A stretch of DNA of 32,167 nucleotides, from contig CALALS010000113.1 in NCBI GenBank assembly GCA_937925525.1, forward strand, positions 1 to 32,167, written 5' to 3'. The stretch's first letter is position 1. Each line of letters begins with the position of its first letter. A program made the position numbers and the translations under genes. The notes beneath the pieces were generated by a model, which saw only the letters and a list, made by a program, of their open reading frames with translations, was not told where the DNA came from and searched no databases. The stretch comes from an uncultured Flavobacteriales bacterium. GTDB lineage: Bacteria; Bacteroidota; Bacteroidia; Flavobacteriales_E; Vicingaceae. Shown here in pieces: positions 15,610 to 23,732 of the stretch.

Positions 15610-17262
15610 ATGAAAAAATTAGCTCTTTTGGCTATCGTTTCCTATATAGCGGTAGCTTGTTCATCTACTCAAATGACAAGTTATTCAGTAGATGATGATT
15701 TATACAATACAACTTCATACAATGATGATTATAACTCACCTAGCAGGTTTGACAATAATCAATATGATAACTCAAACAACGGCTATTATGAAGAAGAGAA
15801 TTACAATAACAATTCTTCACAAGACGATTTGTATGGCGATAATAATGAAGATTATACAGCTTCTTCTAACAGAGAGTATGATTATTATCAAGAAACCGAT
15901 TCTAGTGGTGGAGATACCTATATTACCAATAATTACTATTATGATGATGACGATTATATTTATGCAAATAGGATAAATCGTTTTTACAGAAACTATGGCT
16001 ATTGGGATTATTACGCACCTGTTTATACCGGTTATTATTATAATTATAGCCCATGGTATTGGGGAGTTAGCTTAGGAGTGAATATTGCTTTTGGCTATAA
16101 CTGGTGGTACAACCCATGGAGACCTTACTGGAACTGGTATGGTTATGGAACGTGTTGGAATTCTTGGTATGGGTGGAACTCATGGAACGGTTGGAATTCT
16201 TGGTACGGCTGGAATGGGTTTTATGGCTGGAATAATCCTTACTACGGTTATTATGTTTGGGGGCACCATCACCACCATTATGGAAATGGTTACTATGGCG
16301 GCAACTACTATGCAAATAATGGTGGCGGAACTTATTATGGCCCAAGAGGAAACAGTAATGGAACTAATTATAATTCAGGAAATAATGGTGTTGGAAACCC
16401 TGGCGGTGGCTATCAAAAACCTACAGCTACTTCTGCCACTACTCAACCAGTTAAAGATATTTCTAATCTAAATAATTATACAACTGTTCATGCAGCTTCT
16501 TCTAAAGGAAAAGCTAATACAACAAAACCTTCGGGCACTCCCGGACATGGAACTGCTTCAGGTACAAATCTTGGACAGAATACAAACAAACCTAATGTAA
16601 GCTCTTCTAATCCGAAGAATTATACAACTGCTCCTGCAAAAGGTAATACAATTGGTAATACTTCACAGCCTAGTTATTCTAAGCCAACGAATAGTTCTGC
16701 ACAACCAAATTTTAACTCAGGAAAGCCGCAGCCAAATAGTTCTGTTCCTACCGGAAATTCAAGACCGCAAAATGGATCAGTTCAGCCTAAACCTAATTAT
16801 TCAAAACCACAAAGTGGTACGGCTGTGCCTAGAAATAATTACACTAAACCTCAGTCGGGAACTGTACAACCTCAAAATGGAACTGTAAAGCCTCAGGGTT
16901 ACAAACCTTATCAACCGAATAATTATAATAATTCAAATTATGGTAAGCCGGCTAATGTAAAACCAAATTATAATAGTCCGAAAAACAATTATGGTAAGCC
17001 TACTTATAACAAACCATCTACGCCAAGTTATAATAAGCCATCTGCACCTACTCGTAATTACTCGGCACCGAAGCCTTCTTATAATAAACCTTCGGCTCCA
17101 ACCAGAAATTACAGTGCTCCGAAAAACAGTTATAGCAAACCATCAGCTCCATCAAGAAGTTATAGTGCTCCTTCAATGGGTGGTGGAAGTAGAAGTGGTT
17201 CTTTTGGAGGCGGAAGCAGAGGTGGTTCGTTTGGCGGTGGCTCAGGTAGATCTCCAAGATAA
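15610..17262 (+). CDS. Low-complexity Tyr/Trp/Asn/Gly-rich lipoprotein with Pro-Lys-Tyr repeats
   Basis: The protein has 550 residues from the ATG at 15610. An in-frame ATG at 15562 would put 16 polar residues before the signal, so I reject it. The signal is MKKLALLAIVSYIAVACSS, with the lipidated Cys in AVAC. The order of regions is: an Asp/Tyr/Asn-rich stretch (about 20-120); an aromatic stretch (about 125-240) packed with Tyr, Trp, Asn and Gly, including a repeated WNSWYG unit and five His in a row; an Asn/Gly/Ser/Thr/Pro linker; repeats of NYSKPQSG and SYNKPSAPTRNYSAP types (about 370-525); and a Gly/Ser/Arg-rich tail (GSFGGGSRGGSFGGG). No enzymatic domain is visible. Similar proteins occur in Bacteroidota without a known role. 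It may be a surface or adhesive protein, which is an inference. Confidence 0.75.
   Translation: MKKLALLAIVSYIAVACSSTQMTSYSVDDDLYNTTSYNDDYNSPSRFDNNQYDNSNNGYYEEENYNNNSSQDDLYGDNNEDYTASSNREYDYYQETDSSGGDTYITNNYYYDDDDYIYANRINRFYRNYGYWDYYAPVYTGYYYNYSPWYWGVSLGVNIAFGYNWWYNPWRPYWNWYGYGTCWNSWYGWNSWNGWNSWYGWNGFYGWNNPYYGYYVWGHHHHHYGNGYYGGNYYANNGGGTYYGPRGNSNGTNYNSGNNGVGNPGGGYQKPTATSATTQPVKDISNLNNYTTVHAASSKGKANTTKPSGTPGHGTASGTNLGQNTNKPNVSSSNPKNYTTAPAKGNTIGNTSQPSYSKPTNSSAQPNFNSGKPQPNSSVPTGNSRPQNGSVQPKPNYSKPQSGTAVPRNNYTKPQSGTVQPQNGTVKPQGYKPYQPNNYNNSNYGKPANVKPNYNSPKNNYGKPTYNKPSTPSYNKPSAPTRNYSAPKPSYNKPSAPTRNYSAPKNSYSKPSAPSRSYSAPSMGGGSRSGSFGGGSRGGSFGGGSGRSPR
16156..16236 (+). repeat. In-gene tandem repeat coding for Trp-Asn-Ser-Trp-Tyr-Gly units
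   Basis: Short units around TGGAATTCTTGGTAYGG are repeated with small changes, coding WNSWYG, WNSWNG, WNSWYG, WNG. It lies in the aromatic region of the lipoprotein. Confidence 0.75.
17023..17175 (+). repeat. Three tandem 51-bp units coding a 17-residue repeat
   Basis: Units at 17023-17073, 17074-17124 and 17125-17175 code PSYNKPSAPTRNYSAPK, the same again, and a diverged third copy. Units 1 and 2 are identical in protein (17 of 17) but differ at 16 of 51 bases by my count. Confidence 0.9.
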
Positions 17263-17300
17263 AGAAAGCTTAATTTAAAAATTATTAATTTGTAATTAAC

Positions 17301-18770
17301 ATGAGACATTTATTTTTATATAGCTTAATTTCCTTGACTATTGGAGCTTACTCTCAAAACGAAAAAGATGTACTGAGGTATTCTACACAACAATATCAAG
17401 GGTCTGCTCGATTTAACGGTATGGCAGGAGCATTTGGAGCATTAGGTGGCGATTTAACAAGTATAAGTATAAATCCAGCAGGATTAGGGGCTTATAACAA
17501 ATCTGAAATTAGCTTTACACCCGGTTTTCATTTGGCTTGGAGTTCAGGCTCTTATAATGGTCAAACTTACGAAGAGGGGAGGGGAACAATGATTGTGCCT
17601 CAGGTAGGATTTGCTTGGGCTTTTGAACCGAATTCTGTTAGATGGAGTAAAGCAGCTTTTTCTGTGGGTTATAATAGATTAGCCAACTTTAATAATCGAA
17701 TTTATTTTACCGGAAAAAGCAATTCTTCATTATTGGATGGGTATGTTTCTAGCTTAAATAATGATGGAATAAATCCAAGTAATATTAATTCTAGTGGGTT
17801 TTACGAATACGATGCTAATTTAGCCTATCAAACTTATTTGATAAATCCAACGATGTCTGATAGCATGCAATATGAACATGTATTAAAGAACTCTACCAAT
17901 ATTTCTCAAGAAAAAACAATTCTTCAGAGCGGTGGAATTGGCGAAACCTATGTTGCTTTTGGAAGTAGCTATATGAATAAACTTTATTTAGGAGGTTCTG
18001 TTGGTTTTCCTTCATTAAGGTATTCTGAAGAAACGGTTTATAAAGAAACTTCAGATAAATCTGATACACTTACTGATTTAAAAAACTATTCTAGAAATGA
18101 TGACTTAATTACAAGAGGCCATGGTATTAACTTTAAGTTCGGATTAATTTATCGTCCTATTGAGTGGGTTCGTTTAGGCGCAGCCATTCACTCTCCTAAT
18201 TTCTATGGAATGTCTGATACCTGGAGCGCAAGTATGAATTCAAATTTCAAAGACGGTTCAAACTATAGCTATACATCCAGAATAGGCTTGTATGATTATA
18301 ACTTAATAACGCCAACAAGATTAATTGGTAGTATGGGTGTTGTAATTGCCAAAACAGCTGTAATAAGTGCTGATTATGAATATTTAGATTATTCTGCTGC
18401 TCGTCTTAAATCTTCAAGAAAATACTTGGCAGGAAGTTATAGTTTTCAGGCAGAAAATAATACCGTTCAGGATATATATACTGAAACTCATAATATACGA
18501 GTGGGCACAGAAATTAAGTTAGAACCAATAAGATTGAGAGCCGGATATGCATACAATATGAATCCCTTTGCTCAGAATGTTGGCGGAGATAATAGTAGCC
18601 AAACATACACAGCAGGTATAGGTATAAAGGAAGACGGTTATTTTATTGATTTAGGATATGGTTTAACTCAGGCAAACGAAAGGCATTACTTGTACAGTAC
18701 AGTTAGCGAACCCGCAGAGATTAAAACAAACAATCACTTTATTACACTTACTGTTGGATTTCAGTACTAA
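17301..18770 (+). CDS. Outer-membrane beta-barrel protein, OmpP1/FadL/TodX-like
   Basis: This 489-residue protein has an N-terminal signal (LFLYSLISLTIGAYSQ). The mature start region has the typical hatch-like motif of Bacteroidota FadL relatives: GSARFNGMAGAFGALGGDLT and SISINPAGLGAYNKSEISFT. Alternating hydrophobic and polar strands fill the rest, and it ends with an aromatic-ended strand (HFITLTVGFQY), as barrels do. Relatives move hydrophobic compounds across the outer membrane, but the substrate here is unknown. It starts 38 nt after the low-complexity lipoprotein on the same strand and may share its transcript. Its stop overlaps the stop of the convergent glucosaminidase gene by 3 nt or so. 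Confidence 0.85.
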   Translation: MRHLFLYSLISLTIGAYSQNEKDVLRYSTQQYQGSARFNGMAGAFGALGGDLTSISINPAGLGAYNKSEISFTPGFHLAWSSGSYNGQTYEEGRGTMIVPQVGFAWAFEPNSVRWSKAAFSVGYNRLANFNNRIYFTGKSNSSLLDGYVSSLNNDGINPSNINSSGFYEYDANLAYQTYLINPTMSDSMQYEHVLKNSTNISQEKTILQSGGIGETYVAFGSSYMNKLYLGGSVGFPSLRYSEETVYKETSDKSDTLTDLKNYSRNDDLITRGHGINFKFGLIYRPIEWVRLGAAIHSPNFYGMSDTWSASMNSNFKDGSNYSYTSRIGLYDYNLITPTRLIGSMGVVIAKTAVISADYEYLDYSAARLKSSRKYLAGSYSFQAENNTVQDIYTETHNIRVGTEIKLEPIRLRAGYAYNMNPFAQNVGGDNSSQTYTAGIGIKEDGYFIDLGYGLTQANERHYLYSTVSEPAEIKTNNHFITLTVGFQY

Positions 18771-19684
18771 AGTTTTTTTCTGAGTGATAACTTTTGCCCT
18801 ACTTGTGGCGAAGTGCCTTGAATCATATTATTCTTCTTATAAAGCTTTTTGAGTTTGATACCATGCTCTTGAGATATTTCTCGCATGGTTTCACCATTTT
18901 TAACGGTATGAAAGTCTTCTTTAGCTTTGTTTCTTTTAGGTTGTAAATAAATTACATCACCGGGATGAATGATGTCTGATTTATTTAGGTCATTATACTT
19001 TAATATTTGCCATAAAGCCATATCAAAATCATTGGCAATTTTAAAGAAAGAATCACCGCTTTTAACAATGGTATATTTAATATTGTTGTTATGAATTTTC
19101 ACCAATCTCTTTGGTGCTTCCATTTCTATTGTAGGAGTTTCTTTCTTATGTTTTTTTGGTGGAACTTTCCCTAACCTATCAAGCTCGTGAAGATTATGTT
19201 TTTCTATTAAACTAATTAACAGCTCAGGATATTTAGGGTTTGTAGCGTATCCGGCTTTTTTTAAGCCTTTTGCCCAACCTTCATAATCAGTAATTTTTAG
19301 TTCAAAAAGTGCAGCATACCTTGATTTGTTTTTTAAGAAATCTGAATGGTCTTTATAGGAGTCTAATACTGAATGGTACTTTCTAAAACATTCATTGGGT
19401 TTGTCGTCATCTACATAAAATGTTTTTCCTGTCCAATCGCTATGGCATTTAATTCCAAAGTGATTATTTGCATATCGGGCTAACGGACTATTACCGTCTC
19501 CGCTCTCTAAAATGGCCTGAGCCATTGTTATACTTGCAGGAATTCCTGTACGAAGCATTTCTCTTACTGCTTCATCTTTGTAAGTCTCAATATACTCTTC
19601 TCTGCTGATTTTTCTTTCAGCAGGCTGAGAAAATCCACTTTCAAAAAATAATACTAATCCTAATATGATTAATCTTGCTTTCAC
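18767..19684 (-). CDS. Exported N-acetylglucosaminidase with two LysM domains
   Basis: The protein has 305 residues. The start is GTG at 19684, chosen because KARLIILGLVLFFESGFSQ is a clear signal peptide and a -7 box lies just upstream. Residues about 25-170 are a GH73-type glucosaminidase domain: GIPASITMAQAILESGDGNS with the likely catalytic Glu60, NNHFGIKCHSDWTG, ECFRKYHSVLDSYKDHSDFL, and GLKKAGYATNPKYPELLI. Two LysM domains follow (about 205-250 and 258-303: KYTIVKSGDSFFKIA, FHTVKNGETMREIS) for binding peptidoglycan. It should cut the glycan chains of the cell wall during growth or division. It converges on the FadL-like gene with overlapping stop codons. Confidence 0.92.
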   Translation of the reverse strand: MKARLIILGLVLFFESGFSQPAERKISREEYIETYKDEAVREMLRTGIPASITMAQAILESGDGNSPLARYANNHFGIKCHSDWTGKTFYVDDDKPNECFRKYHSVLDSYKDHSDFLKNKSRYAALFELKITDYEGWAKGLKKAGYATNPKYPELLISLIEKHNLHELDRLGKVPPKKHKKETPTIEMEAPKRLVKIHNNNIKYTIVKSGDSFFKIANDFDMALWQILKYNDLNKSDIIHPGDVIYLQPKRNKAKEDFHTVKNGETMREISQEHGIKLKKLYKKNNMIQGTSPQVGQKLSLRKKL

Positions 19685-19709
19685 TTCACTACAGATTATA
19701 CTTAAATTT

Positions 19710-19717
19710 CAAAAATA
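19710..19717 (-). promoter_or_regulatory. Glucosaminidase -7 promoter element
   Basis: On the minus strand TATTTTTG matches TAnnTTTG and predicts a leader of about 20 nt before the GTG start. No -33 TTG is seen at the right spacing. Confidence 0.5.
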
Positions 19718-19787
19718 GATGATGAATTTCCAAGTTTTTAGGGCAAAATCGTATAGTTTTCAACACCTAAAATTGAAAAAACTCTGT

Positions 19788-20903
19788 TTAATTTAACGAT
19801 TTAGCCTTTAATTGATTGCCCTCCACCCAAATAAAATCAGTCTGACCATCTCGGTTAATGTCTGTAATGATAGGCTTTCCATAGCCTTTTAAAGGAAATC
19901 CAAAGGCTTGCTCACCCAGTGAGTTGATGAGATGGAAACTATTTTCTTTGGTGGCAATTAAGGTATAATTGTTTTCGGTTTTAACATACTTAGGACTGGT
20001 GCATTCAAATGAAAAAAGCTGCTGAGATTTTGATACTACTTTTATTCCTAACGAGTCTGAGTAAACTAAGTCAATTTGATTATCGTTGTTTACGTCAACA
20101 AATGATAAAAAAGAAGTTTTGAGTGTATTGTTTTCGGTAACTCCCGTTAAGGATGTTTTGATAAAGTTGCTGTTATAATCAGAGGATAAAACGTATGTAT
20201 TATCCAAATTATTTCCTTTTTGAATGACGTAGTTTGGATTAGTGCCTCCAGATTTTATAGGTTCAAATCTATACTGACCTCTTCTATCTATTGCATAAAC
20301 ATTTCCATTAATATCAGCAAAGATGAGGTAATCTTTTTTGGCAACAACATGATGAAATATTTTACCCTTGCATGTTGTTTTTAGGTTAGGAAACTCCCAA
20401 CCATTGACTGCTTTAGCAGTAGCATCAAAATTATGAATTTTTAAATCTTCGCAAGCGATTAAAATTCTGTAATTGTGATTGTTTTCATAATCAAAAATGC
20501 TTAGTCCATTCGTTGCTTTAGCTTTTAATTTTGCAGGAGTATTTTCAACAAATTCTCCGTTTCTGTCCAATATAATAAGCTCTTCAGCTGTGTTAAACAC
20601 CAGTTGTAGCTTACTGTTTTTGTAAATATCTATTTGCTTTATTTCACTAATTATTGGTCCGCTTATTTTTTTCTTCCAAACAATTTTACCCATATTACTG
20701 ATGAGATAAAGCTGATTGCTTTGGTCTTGCACTACAATTTCGCTGGTGTTATCTAAATGATTTTTTACTTTGTATGGCCCTGCTAATAAATTGGTGTCTA
20801 GCTTAGTTTCCCATAAATTACGCTGTTTTTCTTTGTAAACAGGGTTGTATTGTAAAAATAACTGGGTATAAAATTGTTGAGATGTGTGTGCTGTAAATTG
20901 CAA
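19788..20903 (-). CDS. C-terminal open part of the interrupted gene (beta-propeller-like)
   Basis: This is the 371-codon stretch opened by a TTG at 20903. The frame is in fact open back to the TAA at 21078, giving about 58 more residues, so a separate start here is doubtful. It has repeats of a PQQ/WD-like propeller type: SNQLYLISNMGKIVWKKKI, LIILDRNGEFVENTP, YAIDRRGQYRFEPI. Two Ca-binding FG-GAP-like loops follow, DVNNDNQIDLVY and DINRDGQTDFIW. It belongs outside the cytoplasm if the gene is read through from its anchor. On its own it has no signal peptide and no good start codon. Confidence 0.55.
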   Translation of the reverse strand: MQFTAHTSQQFYTQLFLQYNPVYKEKQRNLWETKLDTNLLAGPYKVKNHLDNTSEIVVQDQSNQLYLISNMGKIVWKKKISGPIISEIKQIDIYKNSKLQLVFNTAEELIILDRNGEFVENTPAKLKAKATNGLSIFDYENNHNYRILIACEDLKIHNFDATAKAVNGWEFPNLKTTCKGKIFHHVVAKKDYLIFADINGNVYAIDRRGQYRFEPIKSGGTNPNYVIQKGNNLDNTYVLSSDYNSNFIKTSLTGVTENNTLKTSFLSFVDVNNDNQIDLVYSDSLGIKVVSKSQQLFSFECTSPKYVKTENNYTLIATKENSFHLINSLGEQAFGFPLKGYGKPIITDINRDGQTDFIWVEGNQLKAKSLN

Positions 20904-21077
20904 TGTAAATGCTTCAAACTTTCTAATTGTTTCAAGGTAGTTTCCAATAGAATCAGAAATTTCTGAATTAAAATAATTACTGAATTGATTTGCAGACCTT
21001 GCAATAGAAGTATGAAAAGTAATGTTGCTTTTTTTTTTTTTTTTTTGCTGATAGATAATGTAGTTTGTTTTATTGGT

Positions 21078-22301
21078 TTAGGTTTTTTGACTCTGAGTGT
21101 ATTGCAGGTATTCGTCCATTGCTATAGTTGAATTAGCAATAATTAAATGTTCATTTTTAATGGCAAAGCTTGCTTTTTGAAAGTTGTTGAAGAACGGACC
21201 AATAAGCTGAAGCCATTTACAATTCTCACCTTGTTTGGTAATAAAATCATTGCATTTTTCGGCATCAGATAGCTGAATAATGCCTATTTCATTATTGGCA
21301 TTAGTTTCATTTTCTAAACTTAATACTACTACTTCATTGCCTATCCAATCGGTAATTTGCGCAGCTGCATCATTTTGATTGATATTACTGTATTTAATAC
21401 CAATGGTTGAAAGATAGCTTTTGTAACTATTACTATAACTTTCAAAATCTGAAATAGAAAAATGTATATAGCGGGAAGTAATTTCGGGCATCAGTTGAAC
21501 TAAACTATTTTCTCCTGCTTTTTGATTAGCAAAGCAAGAAAAGTAAGCCGAATCAGTAATGTAAGTGAAGCCGTTCATGAATATTCTGTCGGGTTTTAAC
21601 GTAACATCTGCTTCACACCATAAGGTGTTGGCGTTAAGCGCATTTAGCTTTAATTTCTGTTCGGCATTAAAAAAGCTTAGCGTACTTCCCAACTTTTGAT
21701 AGTTGCATAAAAGCGTAATTTCTTCATTCTTTCCGGCTGTTTCAAGTGCTTTTAAAAATGCTTTGTCGTTTGCTAAACTATTGGAGTTAGTTTGCGTTCT
21801 TATGGCTTCTTCTATTAATTCGGGCTGTGAAGAAGCTGCCAAATAATCGCCAATAATGGTAAAAGATATTTTTTCTTTTGTTGAAAGTAATATATCTACT
21901 ATTACATTTCCTTCAAATTCTCTTTCGGCTATGTTTTTATTAAAAATTAATTTTAGGTTGGCTTTTAAATCATCGGTATTTAAGCCGTTGACTAGCTTGT
22001 AGCCAATTACACCTATTTTTTTACCACCCACAGCATGAATGGATAGATACAACTTTTCATTTTGAAAAAAGTTAGCCGCTTCTTTTCTTTTTAATAATGA
22101 ATCTAATAATGCTTGTTGCGTAAAAAAATCTTGAAATGCAGAAATAGCAGATAATTCTTGCATCATAATATTGGTAGAAACAACATCAAGGTTGGTTTGA
22201 TGAAAATCTTTAAAACTGACTACAGCTAATGAACTAGCAGGAATATGATTGTAAACCGTTTCGTTTTTTTTTTTTTTGTCTTTAAAAAAATGGTAAATCA
22301 T
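21078..22301 (-). CDS. N-terminal open part of the interrupted gene
   Basis: This is the 407-codon stretch from the ATG at 22301, which lies only two codons after the first in-frame TAA, so re-initiation is conceivable. Without the first 16 codons the membrane anchor is cut in half. The sequence VYNHIPASSLAVVSFKDF and later LYLSIHAVGGKKIGVIGYKL, SFTIIGDYLAASSQPELIEEA and SFAIKNEHLIIANSTIAMDEY resemble DUF3352-like exported proteins, with the typical 'stored value' strands. Function is unknown to me. It ends at the second TAA (21078-21080). Confidence 0.55.
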   Translation of the reverse strand: MIYHFFKDKKKKNETVYNHIPASSLAVVSFKDFHQTNLDVVSTNIMMQELSAISAFQDFFTQQALLDSLLKRKEAANFFQNEKLYLSIHAVGGKKIGVIGYKLVNGLNTDDLKANLKLIFNKNIAEREFEGNVIVDILLSTKEKISFTIIGDYLAASSQPELIEEAIRTQTNSNSLANDKAFLKALETAGKNEEITLLCNYQKLGSTLSFFNAEQKLKLNALNANTLWCEADVTLKPDRIFMNGFTYITDSAYFSCFANQKAGENSLVQLMPEITSRYIHFSISDFESYSNSYKSYLSTIGIKYSNINQNDAAAQITDWIGNEVVVLSLENETNANNEIGIIQLSDAEKCNDFITKQGENCKWLQLIGPFFNNFQKASFAIKNEHLIIANSTIAMDEYLQYTQSQKT

Positions 22302-22373
22302 CAGCAGTTAAGCTAGTGTAAGCAACCCAATAATTACAACGCTTATCTTTTTTAACATAATGATTTAATGCAC

Positions 22374-22381
22374 CAAATGTA
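22374..22381 (-). promoter_or_regulatory. -7 promoter element of the interrupted gene
   Basis: On the minus strand TACATTTG lies 15 nt before the ATG at 22358, predicting a leader of about 10 nt. The distance matches that at the haem operon and at the DUF6089 gene. It supports 22358, and not 22301, as the original start. Confidence 0.55.
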
Positions 22382-22447
22382 GGGCTATTGACTAGCGGAA
22401 ATACATAAAACCAAACGAAGAATTAACAGGTAAATGTTAAAGCGAAC

Positions 22448-23731
22448 TTATTTCCAATCTCCAACGGTAAGTTCAATCATACTTTCTTTTGAAAAGTATT
22501 TTTGAGCCATTTCTTTTACCTTGGCAGGTGTTATATTTTTAATAGAGATTAAATAGTTGTGATAATAATTCATATCAAATCCATGAAGATGAACTATTTT
22601 AAAACGTTCGGCCAGAGAAAAAGGTCCGTCTAATGATTTTAATAATTTTCCGCTTAAATAGTTTTGTACTTGTAGCAATTCTACTTTAGGAACATCTTCG
22701 TTACACAAAATATCAAGTTCTTTATAAATCTCGGTTAAGGCATCATGGGTAACTTCTTTTCCTACTTCAGTAGAAATTTCAAAAAAACCGGCATCAGACA
22801 GTGGCACTACAGATGAATATATTCCGTAAGTAAAACCTTTATCCTCTCTAATATTACTCATTAATCTTGAGCCGAAATAGCCGCCTAACAAGCAATTGGT
22901 AATAATGGCATCAAAAAAGTCAGGGTTGTTTCTGGTAAAAAGTGGTTTTCCAATTTTTATGGCCGACTGGATGGCTGTTTCTTTTTTAATGTAATGCTTC
23001 TTTTCATTGCTTGTGGCTAAAGTAGGTTTGTCTAAAACAATGGGAGTGTCGTCAACTGTAATATTTCCTAAATATTTATTAATAAGCTTTAAAGCTTTTT
23101 GATTTACATTACCAGAAGCAATAATGGTAAATTCTTCATTGGCATAGTGAGTTCTGTAAAACGAATAGACATCTTCTCTGGTTAAATTTTCAAAATCAGA
23201 CAACCATGCGCTGGCTCCGTAATAATGTTCTTTTCCAAAAAGAATGGTATTGAAATGTTTGCTTGCCAGGTAATCTACTTTTTCGGTATTTACCTTAAAC
23301 TTTTGCATTTTATTTTTCTTGAAAATGCTAAATTCTTTTTCAGGAAACTGGGCATCAGTTAAAATTTCTTGAAGCAGCGGAAGTAAATATTCTAAATATT
23401 TAGTAGTGCAATAAAGTATAATAGAGGAATAATCTCTGTGGTTTTCACTTTCTAAATAAGCGCCATAAAAGTCAACTTCATCGGCAATTTGGTTTGCGCT
23501 AAGCTTAGAAGTTCCGTTTTTTATTAATGCGTTTGCAAAATAGGCGCTCAATAATTTTTGTTGGTGTTTGCTGCCTGCTTTAAAAAGTAATTCAAGCTTT
23601 ATAATTTCAATTTCTACAGAGTGGAAGTAATAAGTCTCAACACCATTGTCCAGCTTTATATTGTTTACTTTAGGAAAGAAAAGTTTCTCTACAGGTAATG
23701 ACGGAGGTGTGATGGTTCTGTCTAAATTCAT
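22448..23731 (-). CDS. M16-family peptidase-like protein, non-catalytic subunit
   Basis: The 427-residue protein has the M16 fold but not the zinc site: where the partner has HLFEH this one has YFANALIKNGT. It keeps the substrate-binding end GGYFGSRLMSNIREDKGFTY, with the Arg and Tyr that complete the partner's active site. In paired M16B peptidases one subunit brings zinc and the other brings this R/Y motif. The partner gene ends 1 nt before its start. Likely substrates are small peptides, but nothing here defines them. It is probably cytoplasmic, because no signal peptide is seen. Confidence 0.9.
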   Translation of the reverse strand: MNLDRTITPPSLPVEKLFFPKVNNIKLDNGVETYYFHSVEIEIIKLELLFKAGSKHQQKLLSAYFANALIKNGTSKLSANQIADEVDFYGAYLESENHRDYSSIILYCTTKYLEYLLPLLQEILTDAQFPEKEFSIFKKNKMQKFKVNTEKVDYLASKHFNTILFGKEHYYGASAWLSDFENLTREDVYSFYRTHYANEEFTIIASGNVNQKALKLINKYLGNITVDDTPIVLDKPTLATSNEKKHYIKKETAIQSAIKIGKPLFTRNNPDFFDAIITNCLLGGYFGSRLMSNIREDKGFTYGIYSSVVPLSDAGFFEISTEVGKEVTHDALTEIYKELDILCNEDVPKVELLQVQNYLSGKLLKSLDGPFSLAERFKIVHLHGFDMNYYHNYLISIKNITPAKVKEMAQKYFSKESMIELTVGDWK

Positions 23732-23732
23732 C

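Larger units (their letters stand above)
19788..22358 (-). pseudogene. Membrane-anchored two-part protein gene with two in-frame TAA codons
   Basis: From the ATG at 22358 one frame runs 856 codons to the stop at 19788, interrupted only by TAA at codon 17 (22308-22310) and codon 427 (21078-21080). No shift of frame is needed. The first 16 codons read MLKKISVVIIGLLTLA, and after the stop LLMIYHFFKDKKKKNE. Together they form a normal signal anchor. A perfect -7 box 15 nt before this ATG confirms the start. Around the second stop the residues YTQSQKT and TNKTNYIIYQQ join smoothly to SNITFHTSIARSANQFSNYF. TTA (Leu) would fit at both sites with one base change each. The whole resembles a large Bacteroidota protein I know only as a hypothetical. 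It may be a fresh pseudogene, or the stops may be sequence errors. Confidence 0.8.

Noticed and set aside
15692..16471. Overlapping open frames in other phases of the low-complexity lipoprotein
   Set aside because: They are rich in Met, Ile, Thr and His in a way that follows from the repeats of the real frame, and they lack starts or signals of their own.
16156..17175. CRISPR-like array from regularly spaced repeats
   Set aside because: The repeats are in-frame codons of one protein with no constant spacer length and no cas genes.
21029..21046. T18 run as a plus-strand terminator
   Set aside because: No hairpin precedes it, and it is in frame within coding sequence on the minus strand.
21078..22310. 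Reassigned TAA (sense codon) to explain the two in-frame stops
   Set aside because: TAA ends many intact genes in the window at the expected family length, so it is a normal stop here.
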